Origin: Rhyzopertha dominica
Taxonomy: Eukaryota > Arthropoda > Insecta > Coleoptera > Bostrichidae
Direction of reading: 5' to 3'
Length of the DNA stretch: 64,000 nt
Assembly: GCA_025024175.1 (NCBI GenBank)
Contig: QCXZ01000064.1
Span: 42,987,325-43,051,324 of the forward strand
Under the pieces are notes generated by a model. It saw only the letters and a program-made list of their open reading frames with translations. It was not told the origin of the DNA and ran no database searches. Within the stretch, counting starts at the first letter, position 1. Every line of letters begins with the position of its first letter. Below, piece by piece: positions 59,860-64,000 of the stretch. Both the position numbers and the translations under genes were made by a program.

Positions 59860-60500
59860 CTTAGTCGTTTTGGGTTAGACCGCATCTGATTTTGAAATAA
59901 GGTCGACGTTTCGCCCGCACTTGTAAGGGGCATCATCAACACAGGAATGAGGAATATGGAATATGGCACAAACCTAACGCGAGAAACACCTTCGTGATGA
60001 ACCAAATCCCAAGGAGGAGAGAGACTGAAAACGATAGATAACGTTGTACCTGGCATTACNAACGGCGTGAGTATGCTTGGNTAGCAGCTTTGGGAGATTG
60101 TGAAAGTGGGGATAGCCGTTGGGTGGGTTNTTACAACNCGAAAATTCCGAGAAGCCACAAAAATTTCCAAACATCCAAATAATCCAAACTGCCAAGATGG
60201 GTATGATCTCTCCACTATTTGGTAGCTAATCACTTAACGGCTCTCCCCACTTTCACAATCTCCCACCTCTGCCGTCCAAGCATCCATACCCCCTCGTAAC
60301 GCCAGGTACAACGTTATCTATCATTATCATTCTCTTTCCTTCTTGGGATTTGGTTAAGTTCGGACGTGTTCCTCGCGGTAGGTTGGTACCGTATTCTACA
60401 CTTATTATTCCTACCCTAAAGATGTCCCTTATAAGTGCGGGCGAAACGTCGATTTCATTCCAAGATCAGATGCAGTCTAACCCAAGCAGACTAAGACTTC
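59860..60500. mobile_element. Fold-back element with GCGGGCGAAACGTCGA arms
   Basis: Left arm (about 59865-60125) and right arm (about 60240-60485) are inverse copies sharing TTGGGTTAGACYGCATCTGA, CGACGTTTCGCCCGCACTTG, AACGTTATCTATC and CACTTTCACAATCTCCCA. The left arm contains four ambiguous bases. The arms contain a hammerhead-like order (TTGATGA...GCGGGCGAAACGTC) with a mutated first core base. No protein coded. Confidence 0.75.
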
Positions 60501-62750
60501 AGTCTAACCATGGCCGCAAAAGCTTACGTTCTTATATTTAATAGTTTATCAATTAATTTGAGAACTAATTTTACAATAGGTAGCTGTCAGGAATATACGA
60601 CATAAAACAAGGTTCCCTTATTGAAATGGGATTAAATAGTTCAATAGCTTTCTTGCAAACTATACTTATATAAAGATCTCTCAGAGTATTATTACTTAAT
60701 TAAAACTTTCAACAGCGTTTGCGTTTAGTAAACCTTAGGTATTTTTGATTTGTATTTGGCTTAGTAGAGGCATATGATTAAAACATTCATTTCTTAAATT
60801 TGGAGTTCAATTCACATTAAATTAAAAAAACACATGCGCAGCCGCCTTATTTGTTTTTCTAAACAAAACGTGTACTTGCTCATTATACCATAAAGGTTTA
60901 TACACGAGAAGGGGTGAAAAGTAAAATTGCTACTAACTTGATCACAATTGTGTCAAATCTTAGGATAGATAAATTGGATTTCTGAACTCTCTAGCCATTC
61001 AATTTATGTGTAACCTATACAGCCGTGTACTAAAAGGGTTGTGTAGTACTATTAGCCGAACAAATATTGCTTCCTTGTAATGGTGCAATCTTGTGGTGAA
61101 GAACATTACTTAGTTTTATAAGTTTTGCGGAGAATACAGAAAAGCTTTGCTCCGAAAACAAAAAATCGTCCCTCCTAGGTCGTTTTTTTTTTCAAGGTCC
61201 AAGATCATTTATTCGCAGCATTGAGCCTTAAAAGGCATCAAAAACATTAAAAACACAAACCTGTATAAGAACAGACCGTCTTTAAGTACGATAATAGCAG
61301 GAAGCGTAAAAACGGTCGTATTTATTATATCCGACTAGAAGGATATTTGTAAGAGAATTGTGGCATCTATGAAAAATTATGGGTTGAAAGCTAAGTTCAA
61401 CCACCCCATCAACAAGAGATCACACCATATTTATATTAAAACACGCAATCAGTAGGAACTAAAGCATAAATATCTCGGTCGTGCTGGATCGTGGAGGATA
61501 AATATGTGTTCTATATGCTACCGAAAAACTGCCAGTAGTTTATATCAGTAATTAATAATGCAATAGTCATACCTAATACAAAACTGAAATTAGTTTGCAC
61601 GACAGGCTTGCTAATATTTCTTGTTTACATTAATTTACGACGTAATGTTATGACAAGTTCTATTGTTAAAGTGCCGAGGCAGATTGTGCCGCCATTTTGT
61701 TGTTTTTCGGGTATCTCGCTTATTATCAAATTTAGATAAATTTGATTCTTCTGAACCTGTTTTGCTTTTTCGAGGTGCACTCACGGGGTAAACCGGGAGG
61801 GTCCTGTGGTCGCCTGTTTCTTGCAGTGGTTTTTTTTTTCTACTTAGAACCGAATGGTGCAATTTAAGTTTTTTACCGCGAAGATATAGACTAAACTTCT
61901 TTTGAACTAGAAACCGTAGTTGACTCGAACTCCATTAAAGAGTAAGTACATTTTGATATAAGACCACAAGAGAGTCTTTCTAGCACGTGTCATAATAAGA
62001 CACTGGGCTTGCTAAGTGCTTTTTAATGCTGCAAATACTTATTGAAGACGATTTACACTCGTACATCCCAGTCGACTATTAGCAATGCAGAAGATTAAAT
62101 AAGAATCTGAAAGGGTCAAAACTTTTAAGACTTTAGTGCGAGCTTGAGTTGAAAGCCGATAAATAATGCAGCAAAACACCTAATACGTGGTTTCGCACTA
62201 GATTTGAGAATAATGGGAGGCTTTGGCGAGTTTGCACTCTGTTTGAGTAGCTCTAGGCTGACAGTGTGCTACCCACCATATCGCGCCCTCTATTTGTCTT
62301 TGAAGGTTCCTGCTGTTGCTGCCCTAGGCAACGTGTTTGTGTTGAAACGTATGGTAAACAAGAAATTTCAAAGTACTTTACTGCGTCGGGATAAATAATT
62401 TATAAGGTATCGAACGTGCTGATCTGTCCCCCATAGTGAGATAATAGGAATTTTTGTTGAGAGTCGCCGTATATACCAAATATATACTTTAGCGAGTTGT
62501 GTGTTGGGTATATTTAATGTTCGCTGCTGAGTTATTGAAAAATACATATTGAATGCGTTGAAAAAGACTCCATTTTGCACACGCTTCAGACTATGCGTTG
62601 AAAAAATTTTCTATACAAGCCTGTTAAAAAGTCTATACCAACATATCCTGTTATACGTAATGTACTAAACTGACAAAACTATTTTACTTTCTAATTGTTG
62701 TAGGTTATTTGAGCGATTTTTAATAACGCAATTACGTCTATTCTATTTCG
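60501..62750. other. Non-coding stretch
   Basis: No gene supported. 60505-60540 carries GCAAAAGCTTACGTTCTTA also present at about 32470. A basic 75-codon minus-strand ORF (61862-61635) is not recognisable. Confidence 0.4.
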
Positions 62751-62756
62751 CCTGCG

Positions 62757-63271
62757 TCAGGACAGTCTGTGGACAGCTGTTTCGGCTTATAAAACCTCCT
62801 CAGCACAGTTAGGGTTTCAACTCAAACAACACGGCATAGATTTGGCTTCCCTTATATACGCCAAGGTAGGCGATGTGTATGTGAGAATTATAATGTGGAT
62901 AACACCATGCTATCTAGTGGCAATTAATGGTATTATTCACCCGTCTCTGTGGAGAACCTTTGATCTGTACGGTAACCCACTTTGCTGTGGGCGTTTAAAA
63001 ACCGACAGAGGTCCCCAACGACGGTTTCTGCAAACAGTGCAGTTCTCAAGCATAATAATAAAAAAACTACGTTTATGTTATTGTTGTTATTATGCTNGAG
63101 AACTGCACCCTCTACAAAAACCGTCGTCGGGGGTTCTGTCGGTTTTTAAACGCCCACAGCAAAGATCACAGATTTCGCGCAGAAACGGGTTGATAATACC
63201 ACTAGATGGGATGGTGTTATCCACATTATGATTCTCGCATACACATCGCCTACCTTGGCGTATACAAGGTG
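62757..63271. mobile_element. Fold-back element with hammerhead-bearing arm
   Basis: Block A (62757-62880) and block B (62880-63050) are followed by a short centre (about 63051-63095) and inverse B (63096-63260) ending in ACCTTGGCGTATACAAGG; the inverse A is truncated at 63271. The B arms share ACCCGTCTCTGTGGAGAAC (degenerate on the right), GGGCGTTTAAAAACCGACAG and CGACGGTTT. The same A/B family forms the outer element of the nest at 35.6-38.9 kb. An ambiguous base lies at 63097. Confidence 0.85.
62767..62808 (-). ncRNA. Hammerhead ribozyme, type I, complete motif
   Basis: Minus strand in order: helix I 5' strand CTGTG (62808-62804), core CTGAGGA (62803-62797, fits CTGANGA), helix II in GGTTTTATAAGCC (62796-62784; five pairs including one U-G), GAAAC (62783-62779), palindromic ACAGCTGT as helix III, GTC with cleavage-site C at 62772, and helix I 3' strand CACAG (62771-62767), which pairs fully with CTGTG. 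All conserved core positions are met. Its sequence is unrelated to the hammerhead at 5650-5694, so it is a separate lineage. Confidence 0.85.
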
Positions 63272-63820
63272 ATTGTCTAAGGGTGCGGAGCTGCTGTATC
63301 TTGGAAACTCTCACGCTATCAATTTGAGGAAAAGTTTTTTTGAATAAAAATGTACCAAAAAAATTCACTAAAAATATTTTAAAGTTACTAAATAAACGCA
63401 AATAAATCCAAAATCCGCCGATAAAATGTAGATCATAGATAGAATTTTTAGAATCTCTCTGTAATTACTTAAAAGTATTCTCTGGTTGCCATAGTAACGT
63501 TACTACAACGCAAAATAGCCTCCAAACTTCTAGATGCTGTATATCTTCTAACCTTCACAACCAAATTTTACCTACTAGGACTCATTTTAGTTTCTAGGAG
63601 ACCAATACTAAAGCTAAATTGTTCCAATTTTTTTCTCTAAATAGTTGTAGGTCGCACCATTTGAAAAATTGTCATACTTTTCTCGATTTCTCAGAAAATT
63701 TAAATGGGAGACTATATTTTTTCTCTTCGGTTTGTAGGATATTATATAAGAAAGAAAGTGGTGAAAACCTAAGACGAGTGTGATTTTCTGCCTTGAAGTT
63801 AATACCAGCTCATTAGGTCT
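63272..63820. other. Non-coding stretch
   Basis: AT-rich, no gene recognised; possibly repeat-derived. Confidence 0.4.
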
Positions 63821-63968
63821 TTCTGTTTATTTATTGGATAATTACATTCGATACATTTATATAATACACACAACAGCCCATACTTTGGGCGGGACTCGAA
63901 CCCGCAACCTCCCTGGCCATAGGCAGCTGCGCGTACGCGCTACCCACTGGACCAGCTAGGCCGGCTTG
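63820..63968 (-). mobile_element. tRNA-derived SINE
   Basis: Minus strand starts GCCGGCCTAGCTGGTCCAGT with an A box in TAGCTGGTCCAGTGGGTAGC (63958-63939) and a B box GGGTTCGAGTCCC (63903-63891), then a short non-tRNA body and an AATAAATAAA-rich end (about 63832-63823). The box spacing exceeds that of most tRNAs and the acceptor arm does not close, so it is a SINE rather than a tRNA gene. It faces left from the window edge. Confidence 0.7.
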
Positions 63969-64000
63969 CAGGCTATTATTAAAGAAACACTGGTAAAAAC

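Noticed and set aside
59900..59945. Hammerhead-like sequence in the fold-back arm as an active ribozyme
   Set aside because: First core base is T instead of C and helix I does not pair; kept only as a possible degenerate relative.
61635..61862. Basic 75-codon minus-strand ORF
   Set aside because: Low-complexity Lys/Arg/Thr content; no domain and no promoter context.
1..64000. CRISPR arrays, rRNA genes, bacterial operons or ribosome-binding sites
   Set aside because: No regularly spaced short repeats, rRNA or prokaryotic gene layout seen; the window is eukaryotic.

Overview
This window is from an animal nuclear genome, most likely an insect. It is AT-rich, has no operons or long bacterial-type reading frames, and carries spliced genes with GT-AG introns, THAP-domain exons, mariner and hAT transposases, BEL/Pao and Copia retrotransposons, Penelope-like sequence, tRNA-derived SINEs and abundant TIR or fold-back elements. 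The insect order cannot be fixed from the sequence. Very little is host coding sequence; most recognisable DNA is decayed or nested mobile elements.

Host genes. (1) A compact THAP zinc-finger gene lies on the minus strand at about 3549-2326. Six exons can be joined in frame, and four small ones are symmetric (phase 1-1). (2) The first coding exon of a type I diacylglycerol kinase lies on the plus strand (ATG at 35277, donor after 35352), behind a 16-codon upstream ORF; no further exons were found. (3) Two partial THAP exons of other THAP types lie at 31087-30898 (minus) and 49186-49518 (plus). (4) A GC-richer patch at 20.2-20.7 kb holds an unidentified candidate exon and a signal-peptide-like ORF.

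Mobile elements, left to right: a tandem repeat with two hammerhead ribozymes (5.6-5.9 kb); a LINE scrap (7.3-7.8 kb); a 718-bp TA-flanked TIR element (7.96-8.68 kb); a solo LTR with a GTAT duplication (11.16-11.49 kb); a mariner-like transposase relic (13.5-13.9 kb); a hAT relic (22.4-24.0 kb); a 1,016-bp near-perfect fold-back element (26.07-27.08 kb); a three-level nest of a fold-back element, a Copia element and a mariner (35.6-38.9 kb); two BEL/Pao relics (39.1-39.7 and 42.9-44.1 kb); a Penelope-like fragment with a 12-bp target duplication (46.07-47.07 kb); a SINE (49.0 kb); a solo LTR with heat-shock elements (50.9-51.3 kb); a 5'-truncated LINE (51.8-53.9 kb); two more mariner-like relics (54.0-54.7 and 56.2-56.4 kb); fold-back elements (59.9-60.5 and 62.76-63.27 kb); and a SINE at the right edge. 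A dispersed repeat with a palindromic end occurs three times (17.2, 29.8 and 57.7 kb).

The most notable signals are self-cleaving RNA motifs. The tandem repeat at 5.65-5.87 kb carries two type I hammerhead ribozymes, one with every helix intact, in the arrangement known for animal retrozymes and Penelope-like elements. An independent complete hammerhead lies on the minus strand at 62767-62808, inside the arm of a fold-back element, with decayed relatives in the nested copy at 35.8-38.9 kb. The second highlight is the solo LTR at 50898-51328, which has six heat-shock-factor half sites just upstream of a TATA box, suggesting a stress-inducible retrotransposon promoter dispersed in the genome.
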